Assembly (NCBI GenBank): GCA_963519845.1 | Contig: CAUQNX010000003.1 | Coordinates: forward strand, 160,705-224,704 | DNA from: Moellerella sp963519845 | GTDB taxonomy: Bacteria > Pseudomonadota > Gammaproteobacteria > Enterobacterales > Enterobacteriaceae | Direction of reading: 5' to 3' | DNA: 64,000 nt | Shown: piece by piece, positions 26,354-36,376 of the stretch | Layout of the letters: each line of letters begins with the position of its first letter | Position numbering within the stretch: position 1 is the stretch's first letter | Program-made: the position numbers and the translations under genes | Notes under the pieces: model-generated | The model's database searches: none | Told to the model about the DNA's origin: nothing | What the model saw: the letters and a program-made list of their open reading frames with translations, nothing else

Positions 26354-29300
26354 TTAAAACTCAAATTGATAGAGGAGATCTAATGCTTGGTTAACACCAG
26401 ACACGGCTTCCAAATATAACTTTGGCATGACTCGATAACGTAACGTTAATGTGGCTAGTGAGTCAAATATACCCACTCCATATTTGATCTGTAAATCATT
26501 AGTTAGCTTACCACTGACAACAACTTGTGACTTATCTCCCACACCTTGGGTATCGAGAGCCAGATCGGAGACGCCAAAGGTTTCACCGATACGTCCAACC
26601 AACTGACCACTTTGCGCTGCCGCTAAGCCAATCAGCATAGAGGTCATTTGTGAACCATTACTGTCACCGCTTTCTAAACCTTCACCGCGTAACAGATAAG
26701 AGAGCGCTTCTTGCTGAGTTTTTACCGGATCAGAGAAGATTTCGACTTTTGGCTTATCGGCCAGGCCCGTTACCCTAACACCGGCTATCACACCGTCAGC
26801 GGTATTATCTGGATTACGAATCGCTTCGATATTCAAGAATGGCTGATCCGCAGGGCCTGAGAACTGAATTTGCCCTTTGCGTACAATCAGATCTTGCCCA
26901 TAAGCTTGGAAACGGCCAGATGGAATATCCACACGCCCATTGAGCTTCAATCCCTGCTTATCTTGCAGAACATTTAATAATCCGGTCAAACGCGCCTTCA
27001 AACCGAAAGCATCCAACTGTACGTCATCACCAATTTTGATGGATAAATTCGCGAGGATTGGGATAACCGTCTCACTTTCAGTAATAGGTTTGAGATTTTT
27101 ATCGAGCATCACTTCATCAGATGATACCCCTACCGCAGATTCTGGTAGCTCTTGCACTTTAATGCGTGCCCATGGAATATTGACGCTACCATCCAGCTTC
27201 AGCAAGCTTGGAGAGGCTTCAAACACCAGATCAGGTTCGACATCAATACGAATCATTGGCGGTAGTGCAACTCTTAGCTTGCTACCCTTCGCCATCACTT
27301 TTGCTCGCCATGCGTCAACATCACGCCAATCTGCATCACCATTAATATTCAGGTAACCTTCCGGTGTGGTAATGCGGCCATCTAAGGTCGAGTTAGTACC
27401 GTTAAATAGGATACCTAGCTGACCACTATTGATATCAAAAGGTATCCAAGCACCCGAAGCCAATAAGCCTGATAGATTAAGTGTACCGTTTAACAGCGGC
27501 CGAGCTGCATTACCGCTCATGCGCAAATCAGCGTTTAGCGCACCTTCTAACTTCTCGCCTTTACTCAGCAACGGTGAGAGCATAGATAAGGTGATGTTCT
27601 CAATTTTAACCGCTCCCGACAGGCGACGGCTTTTCTCGAGATCAGAAACTTGGATATTACCGTTAAATTGACCATTATTGAGGATCTTAATTAACCAGTT
27701 AATATCCGCTTTGCCGTTATTTAATCCCGCAGAGAGGGTCAATGTCTGGAATTCTATGGGTAAAGTGATGCCTTCAAGGGCTTGTGTTACTTTAACGCCA
27801 TTACCTTTCAAGTTAACTTTGGCTTGTGGCAGGCTGCCATCGGCTTTCCAACTAACTTTAGCATCTCCACTGAACACGCCCTGTATCAGCGTCTCAGGCG
27901 TTAGGAAAGGTTTGATCATCGCCAAATCAAAGCGCTCTAACAGAATATCTGCGCTACCGCTTTTACCGGCTTTAATTGTCTTAGGCACACAAATTTGAGC
28001 GTTAGGATTCACCCAGCAATGTTTACCTACAGAAACCTCTTGGAGTTGATTAGCATAGTTAAGCGCAATGGCACTATTTAGCCGCCATTCGCCTACTGGA
28101 GTCTCGAACGAGGTATTATTCATCGTTCCTTTCCAGATCTCTGTTTGGCGATCGAAACTACCATTTAATGCTAAGCGGCCAGAGACAGGTTCGCCTTGAA
28201 AATCAAGTTTTAACTGATGCTGTTTTTCTGAGCCTTTAGCGTCTAAGGTCAAACTGCGAATAACTAAATCCGCTTGTTTTAACTGACGGATCACTACGGA
28301 GAGGTCGGCTTTTATCTGCTCACCTGAGCTAACATTGCCTTTAATCGCCAAACTTTCTAAGGAGAGATCATCTTGCCATCTCACCCCACGGGCGGTTAAG
28401 TCAGCCAATATTTGTGGCGCAGCGAGATCGCCTCGTAGCTTTAAATCGCCATTAATAGTACCAGCCAAGCCGGGTAATAATCCATTGAGGCTAGGTGCAT
28501 TAATTTTAGTGTCTAAATTCCATTTATCAGCCAGAGTCCCTTTAACGTCGATCTTATTTTTACCCAAAGCTAAGCTGAAATCTGGAATATTCCATTGCCC
28601 AGCAGCATTACCCGTTGCTTGGCCTCTTGCTTTGAGTAGGTTATTTTTAACATTACCATCTAAGCTAATTTCAGGGATTTTTAATTGCCAACTACCACCA
28701 TACATACTGCCATTGGTGACAATTTTACCCTGCACTTTAGCTGGCCACTCCGGCCACTGTTTGGCGGTATTGATACCAGTGAGCGTCAGCACTGCATTCC
28801 AACTAATGGCTTTGCTCCAATCGGCTATCCCTTTGATTTCAGCATTACCTTGTAGCGCAGATAGACGAAGACGGGTGATATCTATCTGATCTTCATTACC
28901 TTTGGCATCTAAAAGTAAACTAGAAGGCGGCAGATCTTGCCCTGTGATCGCTGATTTTAACGAGAGATCATAAGCCGATGGCCGACCATTTAAACGTAAT
29001 CTTGTGCCATCAAGTTGATACTGAGCTTCACCCACCAATGGCCATGCCAGTTTTGCACTTTCCAGTGTCAACAGGATCGGTAAGTCAGCTTGAGAGAGGT
29101 CGGTTTCTGCATTTAAGCTGGCATTAACAGGTCCAGTTAGATTTAACATCAACTTAAGTTGATCCAGCAATCCCCCTTTGAGGCTAAGATCGAGTTTTTG
29201 CCCATTTAAATCTTCAAGACGGCTAATTCCTTGCACTGATAATGAAACTGGCCATTTATCCTGTAGCGCTAAACTTCCTGAAAGAGCAACTTCTCCCTCT

Positions 29301-30199
29301 GGTGCATCCAGTGTCACAGATTTGATCAGTAAGTTTTGCCCTTCATTAGAGAGGCTTAGGTGCAATGAATTCAATGTAGCTTCTGTGGCGCCCGTCAAAC
29401 GGAAGTTACTGCCATCAATGCTTTCAACATTTAAATCAACAGGAAGAATAATTTCCGGCAACTCGGCCAGCAAAGGTTTTGAAAATAGCTCTTTTAGCGT
29501 TTCGCCTATCGATTTCTCAGGTGGCGTATTTTCACTCACCTTATGATCATCAGCGACAACCGCCTCTATCTGAGCATTAACAACTTCAGCACCCGCCTCA
29601 GCGGTTTCTGTGGTTGCCGTTGTAACTGCTTCAGTGGCGGCATCTGTGGTCTCTTTTGGCAGCGCTATGGTGAGATCAATGATTTGGGTTGGTGTTACTG
29701 TTAATGCTTTAGCTTGCCACTGGATACCCGTTGAAAAAGTAGCTAGATCAATCACTGTACCATCGATATTCACTTTGGTGTTATTGAGCGATAATTTAGT
29801 CAAACTGATCGTCAGTGGCGCATTTAATTCGGTTAATGGCTCAGAGGGTGGCGTGGGCTCGGAAGGTGGTAATTTAGCGGTATCCACCAGTACATTCACA
29901 CCCTGCGTGGATAAATCATCAATACATAACTCGCCACTGGTCAAACAGCGAAGACGCAACGAGAGCGCAAGCTGTTCTGCGCTGACATCAATACCCGGCA
30001 TCTGATATTTAACATTATTCAGTTTCAGATCTTGCCAACCACCATTAACACTTGCGATCTCCAGGCCCGGCACCCAGCGAGTTGCGCTGTTAATAGCAAA
30101 ATGTAGACCCGATTGTGTGCCTAATATCCAGCTCACTGCGCCGATCAATAATAATAAGATCAGTAAAACAGCCAGACTGATTCGTTTTAACCATTTCAT
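26354..30199 (-). CDS. tamB: Translocation and assembly module inner-membrane protein TamB
   Basis: A 1281-residue AsmA-like bridge protein, anchored by one N-terminal helix (about residues 7-27) and spanning the periplasm as a long beta-taco groove. It partners TamA in assembling some outer-membrane proteins and takes part in phospholipid transport. The C-terminal DUF490/TamB domain (RYRVMPKLYLEAVSGVNQ ... YQFEF) is well conserved. Slightly longer than E. coli (1259); the extra length includes a low-complexity Thr/Ala/Glu-rich stretch near residues 185-235. The start overlaps the tamA stop by 4 nt (ATGA), so translation is coupled. Confidence 0.96.
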   Translation of the reverse strand: MKWLKRISLAVLLILLLLIGAVSWILGTQSGLHFAINSATRWVPGLEIASVNGGWQDLKLNNVKYQMPGIDVSAEQLALSLRLRCLTSGELCIDDLSTQGVNVLVDTAKLPPSEPTPPSEPLTELNAPLTISLTKLSLNNTKVNIDGTVIDLATFSTGIQWQAKALTVTPTQIIDLTIALPKETTDAATEAVTTATTETAEAGAEVVNAQIEAVVADDHKVSENTPPEKSIGETLKELFSKPLLAELPEIILPVDLNVESIDGSNFRLTGATEATLNSLHLSLSNEGQNLLIKSVTLDAPEGEVALSGSLALQDKWPVSLSVQGISRLEDLNGQKLDLSLKGGLLDQLKLMLNLTGPVNASLNAETDLSQADLPILLTLESAKLAWPLVGEAQYQLDGTRLRLNGRPSAYDLSLKSAITGQDLPPSSLLLDAKGNEDQIDITRLRLSALQGNAEIKGIADWSKAISWNAVLTLTGINTAKQWPEWPAKVQGKIVTNGSMYGGSWQLKIPEISLDGNVKNNLLKARGQATGNAAGQWNIPDFSLALGKNKIDVKGTLADKWNLDTKINAPSLNGLLPGLAGTINGDLKLRGDLAAPQILADLTARGVRWQDDLSLESLAIKGNVSSGEQIKADLSVVIRQLKQADLVIRSLTLDAKGSEKQHQLKLDFQGEPVSGRLALNGSFDRQTEIWKGTMNNTSFETPVGEWRLNSAIALNYANQLQEVSVGKHCWVNPNAQICVPKTIKAGKSGSADILLERFDLAMIKPFLTPETLIQGVFSGDAKVSWKADGSLPQAKVNLKGNGVKVTQALEGITLPIEFQTLTLSAGLNNGKADINWLIKILNNGQFNGNIQVSDLEKSRRLSGAVKIENITLSMLSPLLSKGEKLEGALNADLRMSGNAARPLLNGTLNLSGLLASGAWIPFDINSGQLGILFNGTNSTLDGRITTPEGYLNINGDADWRDVDAWRAKVMAKGSKLRVALPPMIRIDVEPDLVFEASPSLLKLDGSVNIPWARIKVQELPESAVGVSSDEVMLDKNLKPITESETVIPILANLSIKIGDDVQLDAFGLKARLTGLLNVLQDKQGLKLNGRVDIPSGRFQAYGQDLIVRKGQIQFSGPADQPFLNIEAIRNPDNTADGVIAGVRVTGLADKPKVEIFSDPVKTQQEALSYLLRGEGLESGDSNGSQMTSMLIGLAAAQSGQLVGRIGETFGVSDLALDTQGVGDKSQVVVSGKLTNDLQIKYGVGIFDSLATLTLRYRVMPKLYLEAVSGVNQALDLLYQFEF

Positions 30200-31938
30200 A
30201 GCTCAGCCCCTAATCCAATATAAAACTGAATTTTATTATTATCAGGATCGCCAAGTGGTGTGGCGATATCGAATTTAATCGGGCCAACAGGAGATACCCA
30301 ACGAATACCCGTACCTATACCTGTTTTAAAATCACTCTTTTTAATATCGTTAACGGCCTCACCACTATCAATAAACCATGCACTCCACCAATTACCCGTG
30401 ACGTTATATTGATATTCTATCGAGCCGACCATCAGTTTAGATGCCCCTGTTAATTTACCATTGCTATCTTCAGGCGATATTTTTTGATAACCATAACCGC
30501 GAATACTGCCATCACCCCCAGCGAAGAATCGCAGATCGGGCGGCACTCGCTCAAAATTATTAGTGTCGATCCATCCCGCATTGGCTTTTAAGATAAAGCG
30601 ATTTCCTTCCCATGGGGTACGTATCCACACTTGCTTAGTTTGTAATACAGTAAAGTCGATATCTGAACCCCACATAGTGTTGGAGACATCAACTGAGTAG
30701 CGTTGGCTATCACCCCAGCTCGGCATCACTCCGCCTCTTTGGCGAATACGGCTGATATTGGCGCCCGGATAAAACAACATTGTCGTGTTGGTGATATCGG
30801 CTTGTGTAAATCGACTGAGTGACCAGCGCATATTTACGCCATATTGCCAACCACTGGCATAATCCCAATTACGGGACACATTCACCGTTGCTGTATCGGA
30901 TTCAGTATCGTTAAGATCGGTACGTTTATACCCCCCCTGAACCGCATAATATTGTTCAAGTGGATTTTTCTTTAGTGGGATTTTATAACTAGCATCAATG
31001 ATTTGTTCTGGTTGTGATAGACTGATACTAGAGGTTAAACTTTGACCACGGGAATTAACCCAAGGTTTGTTCCAAATAGCTTTAACTCTTGGGCCAACAT
31101 CAGTGGCATAGCCGCCACCAAGCTCAATAAAATTTTTCGCTCTGGGTGCCATCACTGCATCCATCGGCAGTAAATCGGTTTTGTCGGCACGCGCCTGAGC
31201 AATATCCGGTGTCACAATGGCAGAATTAAACCAGCCAGTTTCGGCTAAACGACGGTTAAACTCAGCTAATTGTTGAGAAGTGTAATACTCGCCCTCTTTG
31301 AAAGGCGAGAGATTATCCAAATAATCGGCACGGATTTGCGAGCCTGTGTAGCTAATGGCACCAAATTTATAGCGCTCACCACTGTCGTAATCGAAGTCCC
31401 AATAAGATGCATGTTGCTCGGTAGAAACACCCAATTGGCTCTTTTCCATCATGGCATCAAAATAGCCTTTACGAATTGCGACACTACTGAATCCACTTTT
31501 TAACTTTTCATAATCAGCATGATTGAGGACAGTACCTTTCTTTGGCGTATCTTGCTCAATCATTTTCGCATAGTCGGCATCATCTTTTGCCGCACCCTGC
31601 AAAACAATATTTGTTCCTTCAAATAGAATAGGCTCGCCCTTAGTCACAATCGCTGTTAGAACTGAACGCTCAGGGGGCACTTTTTCTTCATACTTAAATT
31701 CAATAGTTGGGTCATAATATCCTAATGGACGTAGCCCTTGTCGAACGGCCTTATCAACACGCGAGCGAAAACGGCCATCAGGCGAAATTTCATCCTGAGT
31801 AATATTAGATAACTGTACGCGCACGTTTTTTTCAAGTTGCCCACTTAGGCCTTCAATTTTTAAACGAAGGTTTGCTCCATATGCCATAGGTGCAGCCACC
31901 GACATACAGAGCAAACAAATAATGGGGGATCTTGGCAC
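30196..31938 (-). CDS. tamA: Translocation and assembly module outer-membrane protein TamA
   Basis: A 580-residue Omp85-family protein with a signal peptide (IICLLCMSVAAPMAYG), three POTRA domains (about 20-265) and a 16-strand barrel. The lid motif GSIRGYGYQ (RGY) and the C-terminal IKFDIATPLGD ... IQFYIGLGAEL are typical. It partners TamB. Divergent from msrA across a 135-nt gap, the E. coli order. Confidence 0.96.
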   Translation of the reverse strand: MPRSPIICLLCMSVAAPMAYGANLRLKIEGLSGQLEKNVRVQLSNITQDEISPDGRFRSRVDKAVRQGLRPLGYYDPTIEFKYEEKVPPERSVLTAIVTKGEPILFEGTNIVLQGAAKDDADYAKMIEQDTPKKGTVLNHADYEKLKSGFSSVAIRKGYFDAMMEKSQLGVSTEQHASYWDFDYDSGERYKFGAISYTGSQIRADYLDNLSPFKEGEYYTSQQLAEFNRRLAETGWFNSAIVTPDIAQARADKTDLLPMDAVMAPRAKNFIELGGGYATDVGPRVKAIWNKPWVNSRGQSLTSSISLSQPEQIIDASYKIPLKKNPLEQYYAVQGGYKRTDLNDTESDTATVNVSRNWDYASGWQYGVNMRWSLSRFTQADITNTTMLFYPGANISRIRQRGGVMPSWGDSQRYSVDVSNTMWGSDIDFTVLQTKQVWIRTPWEGNRFILKANAGWIDTNNFERVPPDLRFFAGGDGSIRGYGYQKISPEDSNGKLTGASKLMVGSIEYQYNVTGNWWSAWFIDSGEAVNDIKKSDFKTGIGTGIRWVSPVGPIKFDIATPLGDPDNNKIQFYIGLGAEL

Positions 31939-32073
31939 GCTTTACTCCTAATATTGCTGTTTAACTGTTTAAATTAGCAAAAATACAACCAACGATTAAC
32001 TTAAGTAAAATAGACTAGATACGCCTATATTACCAAAATAAATATGAAAAACTCATCACCTAAGGAATAAACT

Positions 32074-32712
32074 ATGTCCAATAAAACACCGCCGCAATCT
32101 AGGTCACAAGGCCTTCCAGGTAGGGAAATCCCTATAATCCCATCACATTACCACGCTGTTAACAATCATTCGATTGAAAATATTCCCGAAAGTTATGAGA
32201 CAGCTTACTTCGCTATGGGTTGTTTCTGGGGCGTTGAGCGTCTGTTTTGGCAACAAGCTGGTGTTTATTCTACCTCAGTCGGATATGCAGGTGGAACTAC
32301 TAGTAACCCAACTTATGATGAAGTTTGCTCGGGATTAACTCTGCATACTGAAGTAGTTCGTGTGGTGTTTGACCCCAAAGTGATCACTTATAAACAATTG
32401 CTTACACTCTTTTGGCAAAATCATGATCCTGCTCAGGGAATGCGTCAAGGCGCCGATGTGGGCTCACAATATCGCTCGGCGATTTATACTGTCTCAGAGA
32501 GTCAATATCAGCAAGCTGTCGCCTCTAAAGAGCGCTTTCAACAAGCCATGAGCGCCGAACAAGATAATAGAACTATTACCACTGAGATCGGTGAAATGGG
32601 ACCTTTCTATTTTGCAGAGGATTATCACCAACAGTATCTCGCCAAAAATCCAGCGGGTTATTGTGCATTAGCTGGCATTGGTATTTGCTTGCCACCAGAG
32701 AACAGAAACTAG
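32074..32712 (+). CDS. msrA: Peptide-methionine (S)-S-oxide reductase MsrA
   Basis: A 212-residue enzyme repairing the S epimer of oxidised methionine. The catalytic motif GCFWG has Cys50; the segment GYAGGTTSNPTYDEVCSG and the C-terminal region GYCALAGIGICLPP, with resolving cysteines, follow. TAAGGA precedes the ATG. Length equals E. coli MsrA. Confidence 0.97.
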   Translation: MSNKTPPQSRSQGLPGREIPIIPSHYHAVNNHSIENIPESYETAYFAMGCFWGVERLFWQQAGVYSTSVGYAGGTTSNPTYDEVCSGLTLHTEVVRVVFDPKVITYKQLLTLFWQNHDPAQGMRQGADVGSQYRSAIYTVSESQYQQAVASKERFQQAMSAEQDNRTITTEIGEMGPFYFAEDYHQQYLAKNPAGYCALAGIGICLPPENRN

Positions 32713-32873
32713 GCAGATACACACGGGTAATGCTATAATGGTCTCACTTATTTTAATTATGGTGGTTCTTGCTGCCACCTTTCTGTGCTTGTTATTTGAA
32801 TAATTCCCTCGGTGACGACTAACGACTGTGCCAACGTGAATTTTTGCACCTGAAGGTGAAATGCGGATATTTT

Positions 32874-34238
32874 ATGCTTAATAGTTTATTACTTGTTCTT
32901 TTATTATGCGCAATAAGCGCATTCTTTTCCCTGTCTGAAATCTCTTTAGCTGCCTCCAGACGTATTAAATTAAAGCTCATGGCCGATGAAGGCAATATCA
33001 ATGCGGCTCGTGTACTCAAAATGCAAGAAATGCCCGGTATGTTCTTTACTGTGGTACAAATTGGTTTAAATGCCGTGGCTATTTTGGCAGGTGTGATTGG
33101 GGAATCAGCTTTTTCTCCGGCACTCAATACCTTTTTTCTTCAGTATATGAACCCCGAGTGGGCACAACAAATTGCTACTATTATCTCTTTCACCATAGTC
33201 ACTAGTATGTTTATTTTACTTGCTGACCTCACCCCAAAACGTATTGGTATGATCAAGCCGGAAGCAATCGCGGTGCGTATCGTCAATCCAATGCGTGTTT
33301 GTTTAACCGTTTTCCGTCCCTTGGTTTGGATTTTCAATGGATTGGCAGATATGTTTTTCAAAATATTCAAAATACCTATGGCGAGAAATGAAGATATCAC
33401 TTCAGATGATATTTTTGCCGTGGTTGAAGCGGGTGCTGTTGCGGGGATATTACGTAAGCAAGAACATGAATTAATTGAGAACGTGTTTGAATTAGAGTTA
33501 CGTACTGTTCCTTCGGCAATGACTTCCCGTGAAAGTGTTATCTACTTTGATAAAAATGAAACCGAAGACAGTATTAAACACAAAATCTCCACGCAACCTC
33601 ACTCGAAGTTTTTAGTTTGTGATGATGATATTGACCATGTATTGGGATATGTTGATTCAAAAGAGTTACTTACTCGAGTCATCAGCGGTCATAGTCTTAA
33701 TCTACAAGATGGCGTCAATATCCGCAGTGCCTTGATCATTCCCGATACATTAACGCTATCAGATACCTTGGAAGCCTTTAAGAATTCAGGTGATGACTTT
33801 GCGGTAATCATCAATGAATACGCCTTAGTCATGGGTGTTATTACTATCAATGATGTAATGACCACTTTAATGGGCGATTTGATGGGTCAAGGACAAGAAG
33901 AGCAGATTGTTGTTAGAGATGAAAATTCTTGGTTGGTCGAGGGCGGAACACCGATTGAAGATATACAAAGAATTATGGATATCGATGAATTCCCTGATTC
34001 TAGCAGCTATGAAACGATCGCAGGTTTTATGATGGTTCGTTTAAGGAAAATCCCTAAGCGTACCGATTATGTGAAATATGCAGGTTATAAATTCGAAGTG
34101 GTAGACATTGATAATTATAAAATCGATCAACTACTAGTAACACGAATTTCTGACCAAATAGTTCCCGTTGTAGTCCATCCAGGCATCAATACGATAGAAA
34201 CGGCTAACGCAAAACAGCAAACAAAAGAAAAACAGTAA
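32874..34238 (+). CDS. ytfL: CNNM/HlyC-CorC family membrane protein YtfL
   Basis: 454 residues from ATG 32874 (MLNSLLLVLLLCAISAFFSLSE), matching E. coli YtfL; the open frame begins ten codons earlier. An N-terminal DUF21/CNNM domain with about four membrane helices (1-190) is followed by a paired CBS module (about 205-330) and a C-terminal CorC_HlyC domain (330-430). The E. coli protein is linked to cytosolic pH and cadaverine/putrescine balance; a Mg or Co transport role is typical of the wider family. The 161-nt msrA-ytfL gap has one weak hairpin (GGTGG/CCACC). Confidence 0.95.
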   Translation: MLNSLLLVLLLCAISAFFSLSEISLAASRRIKLKLMADEGNINAARVLKMQEMPGMFFTVVQIGLNAVAILAGVIGESAFSPALNTFFLQYMNPEWAQQIATIISFTIVTSMFILLADLTPKRIGMIKPEAIAVRIVNPMRVCLTVFRPLVWIFNGLADMFFKIFKIPMARNEDITSDDIFAVVEAGAVAGILRKQEHELIENVFELELRTVPSAMTSRESVIYFDKNETEDSIKHKISTQPHSKFLVCDDDIDHVLGYVDSKELLTRVISGHSLNLQDGVNIRSALIIPDTLTLSDTLEAFKNSGDDFAVIINEYALVMGVITINDVMTTLMGDLMGQGQEEQIVVRDENSWLVEGGTPIEDIQRIMDIDEFPDSSSYETIAGFMMVRLRKIPKRTDYVKYAGYKFEVVDIDNYKIDQLLVTRISDQIVPVVVHPGINTIETANAKQQTKEKQ

Positions 34239-34298
34239 CTGATATTATTTTTCAATCGGGATCTACTTCCTTTGCAGCGAAGCCGTTTCAGCCATAGC

Positions 34299-34319
34299 GC
34301 GTCACTTAATGTGGCGCGG
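34299..34319 (+). terminator. Hairpin after ytfL
   Basis: A CGCGTCAC / GTGGCGCG stem (one G-T pair) with a short loop, followed by a pyrimidine-rich stretch in the convergent ytfL-ytfK gap. Coordinates are approximate within a few bases. Confidence 0.5.
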
Positions 34320-34352
34320 CTTTCTCACCGAAGCCGGTTACTTTAAAAAAAG

Positions 34353-34559
34353 CTATCCCATTTCTGCTTGCAGTTCAATAACCTGCTTATTCACCTCACT
34401 CATCACACTATAATGCCGCTTATCCCTCACTTTTGGCGGCAAGATTTTGCCATAATCAAACTCAAAAGCACCAAGATCTTTAATGTATAATCGACCACGA
34501 AACAGAGTTTTAACATAAAGAGCAATCTTAAATGGGTTGTAACGGTTAAAGATTTTCAT
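34353..34559 (-). CDS. ytfK: YtfK, activator of SpoT-dependent (p)ppGpp accumulation
   Basis: A 68-residue DUF1107 protein, the same length as E. coli YtfK and aligning throughout (MKIF.RYNP ... LFRGRLYIKD.GAFEF ... SVMSEVN.QV). In E. coli it tilts SpoT towards (p)ppGpp synthesis during phosphate and fatty-acid starvation and is PhoB-activated. It lies next to ytfL, convergent, as in E. coli. The upstream gap contains paired TGTCA repeats that might be a degenerate Pho box. Confidence 0.93.
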   Translation of the reverse strand: MKIFNRYNPFKIALYVKTLFRGRLYIKDLGAFEFDYGKILPPKVRDKRHYSVMSEVNKQVIELQAEMG

Positions 34560-35029
34560 TCAAACTTCCCTCCCCTTGAACTTAAGATATGTAATAAATA
34601 ATTGCGTACTAGATTGTTTATTACCTAACTATCATAGACCATCTTTTGTCATATTGATTCCCTAATTGCAGTTTTATTCATTTCTTTGACATAAAATGAC
34701 ATAATAATAAATCTAATTATTCAACTCTTCACCTTGTAATTATGCTGAATTTTACAGAGATGTTAAATTTTTTCTGCGTTCTATCCTATGAATTTGTGAT
34801 AACAATATAATAACATTCATATATTGAGCTCGAATGCTAATAATAGAGGAAAACCACTCAAATTTAGAGGCGTAAAAAGTTGAAAACAAGGCCAACAATA
34901 GATTACGAATATTAATCTATTGAATAGTTATGGATTTGATGATGAAGAAGAGATTGAATTGATGAGTATCTATCAGCGGGTAGATACTCAATAGATGCAG
35001 ACCTTACTATTTCAATATCACTCAGTAGT
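34560..35029. promoter_or_regulatory. ytfK upstream / qseC downstream region
   Basis: 470 nt without a credible gene. On the minus strand ATGTCAT and ATGTCAA (around 34687-34703) form a direct repeat 10 nt apart, similar to but one base shorter than a PhoB box repeat; another TGTCAT lies in the opposite orientation at about 34647. Two inverted repeats follow: AATAGATTA/TAATCTATT (34897-34921) and TGAGTATCTA/TAGATACTCA (34963-34990), the latter likely ending the qseBC transcript. Confidence 0.45.
34963..34990 (-). terminator. Stem-loop after qseC
   Basis: Ten-base perfect arms with an 8-nt loop, 40 nt past the qseC stop. No T-run on the minus strand, so it is a likely Rho-type or processed transcript end. 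Confidence 0.5.
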
Positions 35030-36376
35030 TCACCAGTTGATAGTGACACGAAATCCGCCCTCTTGGCGATTAGCAAACTTGATCTGCAACTGATGTAATT
35101 GTGCAATTCGCATAACTATAGAGAGCCCTAAGCCGCTTCCCGTCTTTTCCTGCCCCGCTGGCCGATAAAAGCGCTCTCCTAGGCGTAATAACACATCCGG
35201 TGCCACACCCGGTCCATTATCTTCAATAATCAGGCTCTGAGACTTTAAGATCACATCAACTTTTCCGCCACTCTCACCATAACGGATCGCATTGTGTAAC
35301 AGATTTCGCAATAACACTGAAAGTAATAAAGTTTGCCCTTGAATTGGCCGTGCAGGCGCTATTTCAGTTAAGGCTAATTCAATATTGTGACTCGCAGCTT
35401 CATAATGAATATCCGCAATCGCGTTTTGTACTAAGGGGAGCCAAGCAATGGCCTCAATATCTTCGAGTTGAGCCAGAGACTCAAGGCGAGAAAGCGTCAA
35501 TAGCTGATCAATAATACGAGTTGCTCTCTCGATCCCTTCGGTAAGATTAGTAACCGCATTTTCGCGCACCAGTTGATCATCACCCGCTAATTGAACCACT
35601 TCTGCCTGAACTTGTAATGCCGCAAGTGGGCTACGCAGCTCATGTGCCGCATCTGAGGTAAATTGGCGTTCTCGTGCTAAGGATTTATCAATACGTTGAA
35701 ACAGTGCATTAAGAGCATCAAACATAGGTTTTACTTCACTAGGAATTTTTTCTGCTACCAGCGGCGTGAGATCATCCGATTGCTTTACTCTTAATTGATT
35801 GGCGATTTTACTTAATGATTTCAATGAGCGAGTCAATAACCAGATAAATAGAATCAAGAGTATCGGTAGTGAAACCAGCCAAGGCAGTAATTGTGTGGAG
35901 ATAATTGTCAGCGCCATATCTTGCCGATATTCCAGCTCTTGACCCACGGCAATCAGATAATTTTTATCTTCAGAATAGAGCCAAACAATACGCCATTTAT
36001 CATTGCTGCCCGCAATAGGGCTATTACTGAAGCCTTCTCGACGAAAGTTAAACAAGAATTTGCGGCCATTATCGCCATCATTTAATACCATTTGGCCTTC
36101 TGTGGTGAAAATAGCAAATGCCAGTGCGTCATCATCTTGCTCACCACGATTTTTACGTAACATCTTCTTAGTGCGTAGCAAATTAATCGGTGATATCGCC
36201 ATATCTGCTTGAATAACAGAGAGTCGTTTAGCAAACACCATTTGCTGAGTATCAAATAGTTCATCAATTGTCTTCTTGGTTTGGTGCCACGCTAACAGAC
36301 TTGCTGTTCCCCAAGTAATTAATGATAATATAATAAATATCCATCCTAACTTTAATCGCAGGCTAAAAACTTTCAT
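35030..36376 (-). CDS. qseC: Sensor histidine kinase QseC
   Basis: A 448-residue inner-membrane kinase with two transmembrane helices (about 11-31 and 159-180) around a periplasmic sensor domain. Then come a HAMP-like linker, the phosphoacceptor box FTSDAAHELRSPLAALQ, the N box NLLHNAIRYG, and G boxes EDNGPGV and GSGLGLSIV. QseC of enterics responds to autoinducer-3/adrenergic signals and phosphorylates QseB. The start overlaps the qseB stop by 4 nt. PmrB-like kinases are similar, but the neighbouring ygiW supports QseC. Confidence 0.9.
   Translation of the reverse strand: MKVFSLRLKLGWIFIILSLITWGTASLLAWHQTKKTIDELFDTQQMVFAKRLSVIQADMAISPINLLRTKKMLRKNRGEQDDDALAFAIFTTEGQMVLNDGDNGRKFLFNFRREGFSNSPIAGSNDKWRIVWLYSEDKNYLIAVGQELEYRQDMALTIISTQLLPWLVSLPILLILFIWLLTRSLKSLSKIANQLRVKQSDDLTPLVAEKIPSEVKPMFDALNALFQRIDKSLARERQFTSDAAHELRSPLAALQVQAEVVQLAGDDQLVRENAVTNLTEGIERATRIIDQLLTLSRLESLAQLEDIEAIAWLPLVQNAIADIHYEAASHNIELALTEIAPARPIQGQTLLLSVLLRNLLHNAIRYGESGGKVDVILKSQSLIIEDNGPGVAPDVLLRLGERFYRPAGQEKTGSGLGLSIVMRIAQLHQLQIKFANRQEGGFRVTINW

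Noticed and set aside
32713..32873. Mn-type (yybP-ykoY) riboswitch before ytfL
   Set aside because: A weak GGTGG/CCACC hairpin exists but the conserved yybP-ykoY core is not recognisable.
34912..35106. 64-codon minus-strand frame overlapping the qseC end
   Set aside because: Out-of-frame overlap with a well-identified gene, no ribosome-binding site, contains the transcript-end stem-loop.
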